Assembly: GCF_000702205.1 (NCBI RefSeq)
Contig: NZ_JNKW01000011.1
Location: 29,345-93,344, forward strand
Reading direction: 5' to 3'
DNA: 64,000 nt
From: Lachnospira multipara LB2003
Lineage (GTDB): Bacteria; Bacillota; Clostridia; Lachnospirales; Lachnospiraceae
Shown here: positions 54,794 to 64,000 of the stretch, piece by piece
How positions within the stretch are numbered: position 1 is the stretch's first letter
Layout: each line of letters starts with the position of its first letter
The notes under the pieces: generated by a model
What the model saw: the letters and a program-made list of their open reading frames with translations, nothing else
Told to the model about the DNA's origin: nothing
Database searches by the model: none
Program-made: the position numbers and the translations under genes

Positions 54794-57121
54794 CTATTCC
54801 ACGTTTTTTATAGCATCTGTCATTGGAATCTTCTTTATAAGTTTATAGCAAACTAAAGCTGCTACAATAAAGCCAACAAAAGCAAGTAATCCAATCTTAA
54901 ACATTGAAAAATAGCTTAAATAATAGGCAAGCCATCCGTCCAAAGTCTTTAGATACCATCTCCAAACCTGAGCCATAAGTATATTTGATAAAAATACACT
55001 AATGACAATAGATACAAAAGCTACAATACCCGTAGCCATAATATAAAGACTTGCAATTTCACTATTCTTAAAGCCCAAGACCTTAACCATTGAAATAGAT
55101 AAGGCATTTCTTTCTGTAATAATCTTAGTTAGAACTATAACTAGCAATGCCGAAACAATAACAAGTGCTACTCTAAAGAAATCCATCATTCCACCCATTG
55201 AATGCTTTAACTGTCTTGAAACCTTTGTTATATCTTCTTTATCAATAACGCTGACAATATATTTATCCTCAATGTCAGTTATTTCTTCATCAGAAAGGAA
55301 ACCTGTATAAGCCCCATCTTCTAAGTCAAAAGTCTCATTGTAGTCATCATTGTCCATAAAAATACATAATGCACCCTGATAGTCATAAATTCCTACAATT
55401 TCAAAATCATAAGTCTTATCTCCATACTTTTCCTTTAAACTAATAGTATCTCCAGTCTTTAAATGGAATTTTTCTGCATAACAACTTGATACATAAACTT
55501 CATTATCAGATAAGTCACAAGAAAGCTTAATGTAATCATTATCTTTTAAAACTCCATAAACACCAATAGGCTCAGATACCCTTACGCCATCTACTGTCTC
55601 AAGACTTGTATAGCTGTATTTATCAGCATTTTCGTTATCTGTCTTAATTTCATTTCCATTTTCATCAATAGTAGTTTTTAAAACGTATTGATAATTTGCA
55701 AACATTTCTTCAACACTTGTCTTTTGATATTTATTAATAGTTTCTGGCATAGCAGTTGCAAATGTAAGTAAAAATACTACAAAGAATAGACCGATAGCTA
55801 AAATTAAGTATCCACCTATATTTTGTAAAATAATTCTCAAACGGAATCTCTTCATAAATTTCCATCTAGGAAGTCGAACTGCCTTAGATCTTTTGCTTTT
55901 ACTTAAGTTTCCACGAAGGAAATTTAAAATATCCATACGAATCTTTGAAACGATTACAAGGAAATTAACTAAAAGCATAATCACAACTGGAATCAAAGTT
56001 GTATATATAAATGCATCCACGCTCCAAACTGTCTTATAAGTTGGAAGGGAATAACTATTGTAATAAAGAGACACCGCTACATTTTTTAAATAAGTATAAC
56101 CGAGTATATTACCAAAAATAGCTGCAAATAAAGTCACCCAACTTGGAATAAAAAGATAATGTCTTAAAATTTCACCCCTTGTGAAACCTGAAGCCCTTAA
56201 AGTTCCTATAGTTGTAGCCTCTTTATGAATTGTATTTCTTGCGCTAACAGCAAAAATAAAGGCAATTACAATTACAAAAACAACTAATAAAATGTAACTC
56301 ATACTTAAATCTCCCTCTAAATCATCAGGAGCAAAGTTAATACCATTATTTAAGTAAGCAGGAACAAAATCTACTATTTTATTTTCATTAGCTATTGTAG
56401 TATCAAAATAAGAAGTTTTAATTTCTTCGATTACATTTTCTAATAAATCCTCTGCCTTTTCTTTAGCTTCAGTATCATTAGCAGGTCTTTCATCATACTT
56501 ATAAGCATATGAATATTTCTCGTTATCATCAATATTTTCATAAGCCTCATCTGTAACAACAGCAACATTGAAACTTAATGCATCAAACATAAAGTCTGAA
56601 TTATTCTCATAAAGGCAAACATAATCTGGAAGTGAAATAAAGCCAGTTATTGTAAATGCACTGCCATCTACATATATTGTATCTCCTATTTTTAAATCAT
56701 TATTATCAGCATGCATTCTATCAATAGCAATTTCTGAATTTGTGGATGGAAGCTTTCCTTCCATAAGACAAGCTTTATCAACATTCAATCGATTTTTAAA
56801 AACTCTGACTGTAGCATCTTTTTCTCCATCATTACTATTATCCTGACTGCAATCTTTATAAAATTCCTCATAAAGTGTAATATCATGTTTTTCCAGATTT
56901 TCTTTTAAATCAGAACTAAGCTCTGACTCAAACTGAAATCGACCATCTTCTGTATTATATTTTTCATAACTGCCATTTAAAGCCTTCATCATACTTTCAT
57001 TTCCAACAAACATTGCTGAAACAAAGCCAATAACTAGGGCTAGAATAAGAAATAAACTTAAGTTCTTTAGCCAATCTTTTTTTAATTCTCTCTTATATCT
57101 TTTACGTAAAGGATTCTTCAT
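54794..57121 (-). CDS. MacB/FtsX-type ABC transporter permease
   Basis: 775 residues. Four main helices: one near residue 25, then pairs around 280-380, 435-460 and 650-760, with two large outside domains of MacB periplasmic-core type and FtsX domains (DMDxLNFLRGNLS boundary). The basic N-terminus MKNPLRKRYKRELKK is typical. It should work with the ATPase 12 bases upstream, possibly in peptide resistance or cell-wall stress. Length is close to the BceB/YtrF-like class. Confidence 0.88.
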   Translation of the reverse strand: MKNPLRKRYKRELKKDWLKNLSLFLILALVIGFVSAMFVGNESMMKALNGSYEKYNTEDGRFQFESELSSDLKENLEKHDITLYEEFYKDCSQDNSNDGEKDATVRVFKNRLNVDKACLMEGKLPSTNSEIAIDRMHADNNDLKIGDTIYVDGSAFTITGFISLPDYVCLYENNSDFMFDALSFNVAVVTDEAYENIDDNEKYSYAYKYDERPANDTEAKEKAEDLLENVIEEIKTSYFDTTIANENKIVDFVPAYLNNGINFAPDDLEGDLSMSYILLVVFVIVIAFIFAVSARNTIHKEATTIGTLRASGFTRGEILRHYLFIPSWVTLFAAIFGNILGYTYLKNVAVSLYYNSYSLPTYKTVWSVDAFIYTTLIPVVIMLLVNFLVIVSKIRMDILNFLRGNLSKSKRSKAVRLPRWKFMKRFRLRIILQNIGGYLILAIGLFFVVFLLTFATAMPETINKYQKTSVEEMFANYQYVLKTTIDENGNEIKTDNENADKYSYTSLETVDGVRVSEPIGVYGVLKDNDYIKLSCDLSDNEVYVSSCYAEKFHLKTGDTISLKEKYGDKTYDFEIVGIYDYQGALCIFMDNDDYNETFDLEDGAYTGFLSDEEITDIEDKYIVSVIDKEDITKVSRQLKHSMGGMMDFFRVALVIVSALLVIVLTKIITERNALSISMVKVLGFKNSEIASLYIMATGIVAFVSIVISVFLSNILMAQVWRWYLKTLDGWLAYYLSYFSMFKIGLLAFVGFIVAALVCYKLIKKIPMTDAIKNVE

Positions 57122-57133
57122 AATATGCCTCCT

Positions 57134-57844
57134 CTACCATTCTAGCTTGTCAGCAGAAATTTTATTGTTGTTAGTAATATTTTCTCTAATATTGCCATCC
57201 AGTAACTTAATAGTATGGTCTGCCATTGCTGAAATGGCTGCATTATGAGTAACCATAACAATTGTGTTGCCATACTTCTTATTTACATCTTCAATAAGCT
57301 TTAAAATTTCCTTAGATGTGTTAAAATCAAGAGCTCCAGTTGGTTCATCGCAAAGTAAAATATCTGGATTTTTTACAATAGCACGTCCAATAGAAGTTCT
57401 TTGCTGTTGTCCACCAGATAACTGATTTGGTAGCTTATATCTATGCTCCCAAAGTCCTAGAGTCTTAATTAAATCATCAATATCAAGAGGATTATCTGAA
57501 AGGTAAGCACCTACCTCAATATTTTCCTTAACATTAAGATTAGGAATTAAGTTATATAACTGGAAAACATAACCTAAATGCTTACGTCTATATAAAGTAA
57601 GCGACTTTTCATTCATCTCTTCTAATTTATCGTTATTAATTGAAATATAGCCAGAATCAGCTGTATCGATTCCTCCAATAATATTTAATAATGTAGATTT
57701 TCCCGAACCTGAAGGTCCAAGTAAGACGCAAAACTCTCCCTTTCTAACTTTAAAAGAGAGCCCCTTTAACACTTCTTGCTTTGAGTCTCCCTCACCATAA
57801 GATTTAAAAAGATTATTAATCTCTAAAAAATGTTCTTCTCCCAT
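57134..57844 (-). CDS. ABC transporter ATPase (MacB type)
   Basis: 236 residues. Walker A GPSGSGKST, signature LSGGQQQR, Walker B ILLCDEPTGALD and switch VTHNAA are all intact. It pairs with the FtsX-type permease directly downstream. In contrast to the ATPase at 41046, every catalytic motif is normal. AAGGAGTATATTTT precedes ATG. Confidence 0.95.
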   Translation of the reverse strand: MGEEHFLEINNLFKSYGEGDSKQEVLKGLSFKVRKGEFCVLLGPSGSGKSTLLNIIGGIDTADSGYISINNDKLEEMNEKSLTLYRRKHLGYVFQLYNLIPNLNVKENIEVGAYLSDNPLDIDDLIKTLGLWEHRYKLPNQLSGGQQQRTSIGRAIVKNPDILLCDEPTGALDFNTSKEILKLIEDVNKKYGNTIVMVTHNAAISAMADHTIKLLDGNIRENITNNNKISADKLEW

Positions 57845-57914
57845 AAAATATACTCCTTACAAAACTTTTTCATATTGTATATCTTTGGCATCCCAAAAAT
57901 GTTAAATAGTCAAG

Positions 57915-57944
57915 ACTCAGTCGGAGCTTGTACTCCGACTGAGT
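57915..57944. repeat. Dispersed perfect hairpin, copy 2
   Basis: ACTCAGTCGGAG (57915-57926) and its complement (57933-57944) with loop CTTGTA. Same sequence as the hairpin at 16875-16912 except one loop base and shorter arms. Confidence 0.75.
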
Positions 57945-57988
57945 TAAAAAAACTTTAGCAAAGCAGATATATCTGCCTTACTAAAGTT
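57945..57988 (-). terminator. Terminator of alr
   Basis: On the minus strand AACTTTAG/CTAAAGTT (57951-57958 with 57981-57988) enclose a second stem (GCAGATATATCTGC) and are followed by seven T. Confidence 0.88.
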
Positions 57989-58076
57989 AGTTTAGACTAA
58001 TTGTATTTAACTGTCAATAAATTGAAATGAGAATATACATCAGTTTATGTCTTTTTTTTACAAGAAGTTTTGCCTA

Positions 58077-59246
58077 TTACATTCTAAGAAGTAATTCTTT
58101 TTCTACTACTTCACCATTTCTAATGTACTGTCTTGGAACTCTTTTACTTACTGCACAAGTCAACTCATAAGGTATTGTTCCTGCTAGTGCTGCAAGATCA
58201 TCTAGCGAATTATTTTCACCAAAAATCTCAACCTCTGAACCTACATCCACTGAAGGCTTATCAGTAATATCAATCATACACATATCCATGCAGATCTTAC
58301 CACGCTGTGGAGCAAGTCCTTCCTTAGTCATAAGACTACACTTATTAGAAAGGCTTCTAAAGAAACCATCAGCGTAACCATAAGGAACTACGCCTATTCT
58401 TGTCTTCTTATCTGTTACATAGATTCCGCCATAACTAATAGCTGTTCCTGCAGGATAAATCTTAATTGTGCTAATTGTAGTCTTAAGTGTCATAACTGGC
58501 TTAAGACCCCATTCTCTTGCAAATTCACCATAACCATATAAAAGTAGACCTGGTCTTACCATATCAAGGTATGTTTCCTTAAATCTTACTGTTGCTCCTG
58601 TGTTAGCACAATGTCTTATAGCAAATTTTCTACCAAGTTTTTCTTCTACTGCATTAATAACATCAGTAAAAAGCTTAAATTGATGCTTAGTATATGCATC
58701 ATTCTTCTCGCCAAATTCATCAGCTACTGCAAAATGAGTAAATATACCCTCAACATCAAGGCCTGGCATATTACAGGCTTCTACTATGCCTTCTACACCT
58801 GTACCAAAACTTTCATTATCGCAAAGATAACCAAGTCTAGACATACCTGTATCCACCTTAATGTGAACCTTTAAATTACCACCACACTTGACTGCCTCTG
58901 CACTGTACTCTACAGCTTTAGCCTTACATGTAACTGCCTGAGTAATATTATACTTAATAAGTCTTTCCACCTGTTCCTTAGGTGTATGACCAAGAATAAG
59001 TATAGGCATTGTAATATCATTAACTCTTAATTCTAGAGCTTCATCTATACTACTAACTGCTAAATAATTAGCTCCCTCTTCCTGTAAAGTCTTAGCTACT
59101 CTAATACTACCATGTCCATAGGCATCAGCCTTAACAACCCCTAAAAACTTAACATCTTCACCTATATGTTTCTTAATTGTTCTGTAATTATAGGCAATAG
59201 CATCTAGGTTTATTTCTGCCCATGTTCTTCTTAATGTAGATTCCAT
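58077..59246 (-). CDS. alr: Alanine racemase
   Basis: 389 residues, usual length. PLP-binding Lys in VVKADAYGHGS, second-side Tyr in AISYGGIY, and conserved VDTGMSRLG, HFAVAD and CANTGAT. It makes D-alanine for peptidoglycan. It stands next to ktrAB, on the same strand, with its own terminator. The start follows AGAAGGAGAAGG. Confidence 0.97.
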   Translation of the reverse strand: MESTLRRTWAEINLDAIAYNYRTIKKHIGEDVKFLGVVKADAYGHGSIRVAKTLQEEGANYLAVSSIDEALELRVNDITMPILILGHTPKEQVERLIKYNITQAVTCKAKAVEYSAEAVKCGGNLKVHIKVDTGMSRLGYLCDNESFGTGVEGIVEACNMPGLDVEGIFTHFAVADEFGEKNDAYTKHQFKLFTDVINAVEEKLGRKFAIRHCANTGATVRFKETYLDMVRPGLLLYGYGEFAREWGLKPVMTLKTTISTIKIYPAGTAISYGGIYVTDKKTRIGVVPYGYADGFFRSLSNKCSLMTKEGLAPQRGKICMDMCMIDITDKPSVDVGSEVEIFGENNSLDDLAALAGTIPYELTCAVSKRVPRQYIRNGEVVEKELLLRM

Positions 59247-59310
59247 AACCTTCTCCTTCTTTCATAAAAATCAAATCCAATTATAGTCTTAACTTTTATT
59301 ATAATCAATT

Positions 59311-59952
59311 CTAGATTCTATTTAATGTGTTTTTATTAGCTAATACAAGTAGAGTTGTATTCTCTGTAATAATTTCATCAGGATCAACACTGCCCTTAAT
59401 CTTACCATTATTAAGAGAAATAACATTAATATTGTTCTTCTTACGTAAATCAAGCTGCTTTAGGCTTTTTCCTATCCAACTATCCTTAGGCTTAAGTTCA
59501 ACAATGCAAATATCATCATCAAGCTCGTAAAATTCAAGAAAATTACTTGATGCAAGTCTTCTTGCTGTTCTAAATCCACTTTCTTCTTCTGGATATACAA
59601 CTTCGTCAGCACCAATTTTTTCCAACACAGCGCCCATTCTCTTAGAACCAGCCTTAGCAACTACTTTCTTAACGCCGCTTTCCTTGCACACCATTACACT
59701 CATAATACTTGCTTCTAAGTTCATACCCATACATACAATAGCGCAATCAACATTAGAAATTCCAACAGCCTTAATACTATCTGCATCTGTTAAATCAATA
59801 GTTGCTGCAAGTGTAACCTTAGATGAATAAGATTCAATTATCTCCTCATCATTATCAAGCACCATTACATCAGCATCACTTTCTAAAAGCTTATCAACTA
59901 CTGCCTGTCCAAATTTTCCTAAACCAAATACTGCATATGAATTATATCTCAT
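59311..59952 (-). CDS. ktrA: Potassium-uptake RCK regulatory subunit
   Basis: 213 residues, a single RCK unit (N-terminal Rossmann VFGLGKFGQAVVDKLL and TrkA_C domain), as in KtrA rather than the doubled TrkA. It binds nucleotide (ATP/ADP or NAD) and gates the membrane partner, which is the next gene downstream on the same strand's upstream side. Spacing to ktrB is 16 bases. AAAGGAGAAAG precedes ATG. Confidence 0.9.
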   Translation of the reverse strand: MRYNSYAVFGLGKFGQAVVDKLLESDADVMVLDNDEEIIESYSSKVTLAATIDLTDADSIKAVGISNVDCAIVCMGMNLEASIMSVMVCKESGVKKVVAKAGSKRMGAVLEKIGADEVVYPEEESGFRTARRLASSNFLEFYELDDDICIVELKPKDSWIGKSLKQLDLRKKNNINVISLNNGKIKGSVDPDEIITENTTLLVLANKNTLNRI

Positions 59953-59968
59953 AACTTTCTCCTTTATC

Positions 59969-61357
59969 TTAACCTACTATAAATCTACCTTTAGAGTACT
60001 TAATATCATTTTTTTCTGTATGTGATGATGTAAAGAAAAGTGCCATAGAAAGAGTACCTATTCTTCCTGCATACATTCCAATCATTATAATTATTCTACC
60101 TGCATTTGATAAACTTGCTGTTATACCTCTTGAAAGCCCGACAGTTCCTGTGGCGCTAAATACTTCGTAAGCTGCATCCATTGCAGATATTCCCTCAGAA
60201 TTTATTAACAAAATCACAAGTATAAGTGTTAAGGTTAAACTAAATGTTATAATAGCTGTTGCCTTATTAATTAAGTTATAAGAAACTCTCTTACCAAAGA
60301 CAACATTCTCGTTTCTATCTCTAATAAATGCAAAAGCATTTAAGGCTATAACAAAAATAGTCATCGTCTTAATACCACCAGCTGTACCAACAGGTGAGCC
60401 ACCAATAAACATAAGTATGCATCCTATTAATACAGAACTTGATGTTAAGCCACCCTGATTAATTGTAGCAAATCCAGCTGTTCTAAAAGTTACCGATTGA
60501 AAAATCGATGCCATTATTTTATCTCCCACACTTAAAGGGCCTATGGTTTCTGGATTATTCCATTCAAAGATTAGAATGCATAAAGCCCCAGCTATAATTA
60601 AGCCTAAAGTAAGTAATATTACAACCTTAGAATGTTCATTTAATTTTTTCCATAGGTTCTTAATGGACCATCTATTTTTTAGTGTTCTTTTGCTTACATA
60701 AGCAACATCAAACCAGACCACATAACCAATACCGCCAAGAATAATCAAAGCCATTGTAACTACATTAATAAGGATATCACTATGATAATCCATTAATGAA
60801 TTAGGTCCTAATACATCCATACCCGCATTACAAAAAGCTGATACTGAATTAAATATAGATGCCCATATACCCTTAGCCACACCAAATTGCGGTATGAATC
60901 TTATCATATATAAAAAGGCACCAATAGCCTCCACAACTAAGCTTCCCTTAACAACTCTTTTTAAAAACTTTATAAGTCCCTTTATAGAGTCTAGATTATA
61001 ATAATCTTGAATAAGAATTCTTGTTCTAAGGGAAAATCGCTTTCCTAGTGCAAGCATTAAAATAGAATAAATAGTAATAACACCGAATCCACCTATTTGA
61101 ATAAGAACAAGTATTATAAACTGCCCAATAAATGTCCAATGAGCAAAGGTATCAACTACCACAAGTCCTGTAACACATATAGATGTGGTAGACGTAAAAA
61201 GTGCTGTACTAAATGATGTTACCTCTCCATCAACTGTGGCAATAGGTAACATCAGTAGTGCAGCACCTGCAAATATTGCTAATAAAAAACCAAGTAAAAT
61301 AACTTGAGTAGATGTCATATGCTTATAATTCTTCATATCTTCGTAAATGCTTTTCAT
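59969..61357 (-). CDS. ktrB: KtrB/TrkH-type potassium channel subunit
   Basis: 462 residues, eight membrane helices and four pore segments. Selectivity-filter glycines are seen in FTSTTSICVTGLVVVD, FNSVSAFCNAGMDVLG, QSVTFRTAGFATI and SATGTVGLSRG. It works with the RCK subunit just after it. The ATG at 61357 follows AGGAGC (11 bases); an internal ATG at 61336 (MKNYKH) is the alternative. Confidence 0.92.
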   Translation of the reverse strand: MKSIYEDMKNYKHMTSTQVILLGFLLAIFAGAALLMLPIATVDGEVTSFSTALFTSTTSICVTGLVVVDTFAHWTFIGQFIILVLIQIGGFGVITIYSILMLALGKRFSLRTRILIQDYYNLDSIKGLIKFLKRVVKGSLVVEAIGAFLYMIRFIPQFGVAKGIWASIFNSVSAFCNAGMDVLGPNSLMDYHSDILINVVTMALIILGGIGYVVWFDVAYVSKRTLKNRWSIKNLWKKLNEHSKVVILLTLGLIIAGALCILIFEWNNPETIGPLSVGDKIMASIFQSVTFRTAGFATINQGGLTSSSVLIGCILMFIGGSPVGTAGGIKTMTIFVIALNAFAFIRDRNENVVFGKRVSYNLINKATAIITFSLTLTLILVILLINSEGISAMDAAYEVFSATGTVGLSRGITASLSNAGRIIIMIGMYAGRIGTLSMALFFTSSHTEKNDIKYSKGRFIVG

Positions 61358-61635
61358 CTTTAAAATTGCTCCTGTAAACTAATCATAAAGATGATAACAC
61401 ATGTTAGACTAGTAGTAAAGAAACTGAACTTTTTATGCAAAAATCTCTTCTGCAACTTCCTTTACAAGCTTAAGCTTAATTGTATACATTTTAATTGATA
61501 ATTACTTATAAATGTAATACTATAAATCTAGCTTTGTGATAAATTTAATCTATGACTAGAAAATTTACCAAAACCCAATAGTATCACAAAATTTGCACAA
61601 ATCACGAAATAAAATAACAAAAAAGGAGATACACC
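61358..61635. other. Divergent regulatory interval between ktrB and the LysR gene
   Basis: 278 bases, AT-rich, no supported gene. An 18-codon frame on the minus strand has no ribosome site. T-N11-A elements for the LysR protein are possible but cannot be fixed by eye. Confidence 0.5.
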
Positions 61636-62532
61636 ATGACTCTAAAGCAATTAGAATACGTTGTTACTGCTGCCAAGCTTGGTAACATTACAGAAGCTGC
61701 CAACAAACTCTTCCTATCACAACCTAGCCTTACCCATGCAATTCTAGAACTAGAAAAGGAAATGGGAATTACCATATTTAATAGAAAGAATAAAGGTATC
61801 ACAGTAACAAAAGAGGGGGAGGAATTTTTAGGCTATGCAAGACAGGTGCTAGAACAGGCCAATCTACTTACTGAGCGCTACACCGCCATTAGTAATAGAA
61901 AACCAAGATTTTGCGTATCCTGCCAGCACTACTCTTTTGCTGTAAATGCTTTCGTTGACGTAATTAAAGAATATGATAGCAATCAGTACGACTTCATTTT
62001 AAGAGAAACACAGACAAACGAGATCATCTCTGATGTGGCAAATTTAAAAAGTGAAATCGGCATAATATACTTATCAAAAGAGAATAGCGACGTACTAACA
62101 AAGCTCTTTAAGAAAAACGACCTAATCTTTGAAGAACTAATTAAGACCACTCCTCATGTCTTTATTGCCAATAGTCACCCCCTAGCAAAGAAGGACAAAC
62201 TAAGTCTAAAAGATTTAGAGAACTACCCTTATCTATCCTATGAGCAAGGAGACTATAACTCCTTCTACTATTCAGAAGAATTATTAAGTTCTATAGATAG
62301 GAAGAAAAACATTATGGTCCGTGACAGAGCCACCTTATTTAACCTAGCTGTAGGCCTTAATGGCTACACTGTTTGCTCTGGTATTATTAGTAAAGAATTA
62401 AACGGAGGTAATATTATTTCAAAACCCCTTATATCAGATGAGTACATGAGCATCGGTACTTTAAGAAAGAAAGGGCTGGTATCCTCTATATATGGAGAGG
62501 CTTATTTAGAGTCCATAAGAAAATATATCTAA
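61636..62532 (+). CDS. LysR-family transcription regulator
   Basis: 298 residues. N-terminal winged helix TLKQLEYVVTAAKLGNITEAANKLFLSQPSLTHAI and a typical effector-binding region. It may act on the divergent ktrAB operon or on itself; the effector is unknown. AAAAAGGAGAT precedes ATG. Confidence 0.93.
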   Translation: MTLKQLEYVVTAAKLGNITEAANKLFLSQPSLTHAILELEKEMGITIFNRKNKGITVTKEGEEFLGYARQVLEQANLLTERYTAISNRKPRFCVSCQHYSFAVNAFVDVIKEYDSNQYDFILRETQTNEIISDVANLKSEIGIIYLSKENSDVLTKLFKKNDLIFEELIKTTPHVFIANSHPLAKKDKLSLKDLENYPYLSYEQGDYNSFYYSEELLSSIDRKKNIMVRDRATLFNLAVGLNGYTVCSGIISKELNGGNIISKPLISDEYMSIGTLRKKGLVSSIYGEAYLESIRKYI

Positions 62533-62548
62533 ATCAATACTATATTAA

Positions 62549-62577
62549 TTGACAAAAAAATCATAAAACTATATTAT
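62549..62577 (+). promoter_or_regulatory. Promoter of the DUF2752 gene pair
   Basis: TTGACA (62549-62554), 17-bp spacer, TATTAT (62572-62577). Confidence 0.75.
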
Positions 62578-62612
62578 TAAAATGTTGCTAAATTGTTTAT
62601 GAGGAATGTAAA

Positions 62613-63023
62613 ATGGATAATTCATTTAAAAACAGACTTAAAGATTTCATAAAACTTCTATTAATGATAATTTTTTTCTGTATCATTTTATCCATAACAA
62701 GAATTGGATGTCCAATAAAATTTATAACTGGAATTTCCTGTCCTGGATGTGGTATGACAAGAGCTTGGATTTATCTCTTACGTGGAGATATACACTTAGC
62801 TTTTTATTATCACCCTCTTTTTTTCTTAGTTCCAATTGCTTTCTTAGTAACATTTTTAAATGGCAAGTTTATAAGTAAGTATCGTAATATCATATTATTA
62901 TTAATCTTACTCGCTTTTATTCTTGTCTACATTATAAGGATGGTATCCGGTGACAACGAAATTGTTACATTTCATCCATCCAATAATATTATAAATCGCA
63001 TACTGCGAAATATAAGGAGGTAA
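62613..63023 (+). CDS. DUF2752 membrane protein
   Basis: 136 residues with three membrane helices and CPGCGMTRAWIYLLRGD, the Cys-rich signature of DUF2752. Function unknown. The next gene encodes a zinc-ribbon DUF4234-like membrane protein, a frequent pairing. ATGAGGAATG precedes the start. Confidence 0.85.
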   Translation: MDNSFKNRLKDFIKLLLMIIFFCIILSITRIGCPIKFITGISCPGCGMTRAWIYLLRGDIHLAFYYHPLFFLVPIAFLVTFLNGKFISKYRNIILLLILLAFILVYIIRMVSGDNEIVTFHPSNNIINRILRNIRR

Positions 63024-63028
63024 AAGGA

Positions 63029-63673
63029 ATGTTTTGTGTCAATTGTGGTTCAAAAGTAGAAGGCAACGAAAAGATTTGTCCTAATTGTGGTGCGCCAATT
63101 AATGCAAACAATAATAACAATGCCAACTACAATACAAACAATTCCAATGAAGGTTTTAATAACTTCACAAATAGCGTTAATCATGCATTTGATAATGCTG
63201 AACAAAGTTTAGGTAGTGCAGTAAATGATGTAAAACAATCATTTAACAATGCAGGTCAGCCATATAGAGGTGAAGCCCTTAACACTAACCGAAGCTTATT
63301 AGGTTACATCGTTTTATCAATAATCACTTGTGGCATTTACAGTTATTACTTTATTTACAAATTAGCTTATGATGTAAATATTGCTTGTGACGGTGATGGA
63401 GAAAAAACTGGTGGCTTAGTTGCATTTATAGTTTTATCTTTCATTACATGTGGTATATACGCTCTTATTTGGTACTACAAATTAGGTAATCGTCTTGCAG
63501 AAAATGCACCAAGATATAATCTACATTTCAGTGAAAATGGTACAACTATACTTATGTGGTACCTTTTCGGTGTTTTATTATGTGGCATAGGTCCATTTAT
63601 TGCAATGCATATTTTAATTAAAAACACAAATAAGATTTGTTCAGCTTACAACTATTCTAGAGGATTAATCTAA
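63029..63673 (+). CDS. Zinc-ribbon protein with DUF4234-like membrane region
   Basis: 214 residues. Two CxxC pairs (CVNCGSK and CPNCGAP) form an N-terminal zinc ribbon, then an Asn-rich linker and four helices of the DUF4234 kind with CGIYSYYFIYKLAYDVN. It is co-transcribed with the DUF2752 gene. Role unknown. Confidence 0.85.
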   Translation: MFCVNCGSKVEGNEKICPNCGAPINANNNNNANYNTNNSNEGFNNFTNSVNHAFDNAEQSLGSAVNDVKQSFNNAGQPYRGEALNTNRSLLGYIVLSIITCGIYSYYFIYKLAYDVNIACDGDGEKTGGLVAFIVLSFITCGIYALIWYYKLGNRLAENAPRYNLHFSENGTTILMWYLFGVLLCGIGPFIAMHILIKNTNKICSAYNYSRGLI

Positions 63674-63737
63674 TCAAAATAAATAAGATTATAATCGGGT
63701 AGGAGGTAGATAATTATTTTATCTACCGACCTCCCAC

Positions 63738-63769
63738 AGCACCGTACGTACGGTTCCGTATACGGCGCT
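63738..63769 (-). ncRNA. Group II intron domain V
   Basis: 32 bases that fold as domain V: nine-base outer stem starting AGC, a two-base CG bulge, four-base inner stem and GAAC loop. This is the catalytic core of the ribozyme. Confidence 0.88.
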
Positions 63770-63772
63770 TCT

Positions 63773-64000
63773 CTAGTTTTCACATATTTTCAAATAAAAC
63801 TCTGTGAATGTTGGGTATCCTAGTTCACGGAGTTTCTTGTTGTTAAACGCAGTCTGTAATACAAAATAACTACCGCAATACCAGTTGCCATTTCGCATGT
63901 TTGCGCATATCCACGCTTTTCCTTCTTCCACGCCTAACTTTTTGAGTTCCTTGAATTTTGTTTTAGCCTTCTTCCATTGTTTCCAGTAGATTGTCCTTAT
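63773..64000 (-). CDS. Group II intron reverse transcriptase/maturase, C-terminal part
   Basis: 75 residues before the stop, read leftward from the window edge. IYWKQWKKAKTKFKEL, LGYPTFTEFYLKI and similar blocks match the maturase X domain tail of intron-encoded RTs. The rest of the protein is outside the window. Confidence 0.88.
   Translation of the reverse strand: MRTIYWKQWKKAKTKFKELKKLGVEEGKAWICANMRNGNWYCGSYFVLQTAFNNKKLRELGYPTFTEFYLKICEN

Larger units (their letters stand above)
63690..64000 (-). mobile_element. Group II intron, 3' part (runs off the window)
   Basis: On the minus strand a domain V is visible at 63738-63769: AGCGCCGTA / TACGGTGCT arms, CG bulge, TACG/CGTA and a GAAC loop, with the catalytic AGC. 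A domain VI hairpin (TAGATAA/TTATCTA with outer CCTCC/GGAGG) ends near 63690. The intron lies just after the zinc-ribbon gene. The 5' end and insertion target are outside. Confidence 0.85.

Noticed and set aside
61435..61489. 18-codon frame MYTIKLKLVKEVAEEIFA on the minus strand
   Set aside because: No ribosome site or conserved partner; more likely chance or a decayed remnant.

Overview
The window is a low-GC, AT-rich chromosome segment from a Gram-positive anaerobe of the class Clostridia. A rumen or gut Lachnospiraceae member (Butyrivibrio, Pseudobutyrivibrio or Lachnospira-like) is my best guess. The grounds are strong AGGAGG ribosome sites, AT-rich sigma-A promoters, a meso-DAP dehydrogenase, KtrAB-type potassium uptake and two very large surface GH5 glucanases. 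Genus is inference; there is no 16S gene here.

Layout. 1-1767: the end of a MATE transporter and a DegV protein. 1934-4651: a membrane-anchored GH5 glycoside hydrolase. 4683-16854: a long one-direction exopolysaccharide (EPS) locus with a structured leader, priming transferase, Alg14/Alg13-type pair, fused Wzz/BY-kinase, glycosyltransferases, polymerase, a VanZ-like protein and a CotH-like surface protein. A flippase follows at 16948. 15676-25022: a lasso-peptide biosynthetic locus fused to and interleaved with the EPS genes: nucleotidyltransferase, HPr-kinase-like precursor kinase, Asn-synthetase-like cyclase, three short precursors sharing a WxxP leader, ABC exporter, transglutaminase-like B2 protease and PqqD-like B1/RRE. 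25136-33722: a soluble histidine kinase, a glycosyltransferase, a second giant GH5 enzyme, an OmpR-type regulator and two membrane GGDEF diguanylate cyclases. 33967-37078: Fe-alcohol dehydrogenase, HAD phosphatase and ddh.

37371-39961 is an accessory pocket: tRNA-Gly, a broken duplicate of its 3' end, a c-di-GMP-I riboswitch with terminator in front of a 72-residue protein, an eight-copy array of 32-bp repeats, and a barstar/barnase immunity-toxin pair. 40133-50870 holds a PAP2 protein, a divergent ABC system, carAB with a structured leader, a lipoprotein that looks like a catalytically dead asparaginase, and an SseB-like protein. 51089-63673 has an HTH-Fic protein, a broken small membrane gene, a TtcA-family protein, a MATE transporter, a MacB-type ABC pair, alr, ktrAB, a LysR regulator and two small membrane proteins. 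The window ends inside a group II intron.

How it may work together (inference): the two diguanylate cyclases lack the RxxD product-inhibition site, and a c-di-GMP riboswitch lies nearby. EPS assembly and two EPS- or cellulose-directed GH5 enzymes occupy the same neighbourhood. This suggests a surface-polysaccharide programme governed partly by c-di-GMP. The lasso peptides are the most novel part: their predicted ring residues do not fit the usual Thr(-2) leader rule, and the third precursor is unusually long and rich in Cys and aromatic residues.
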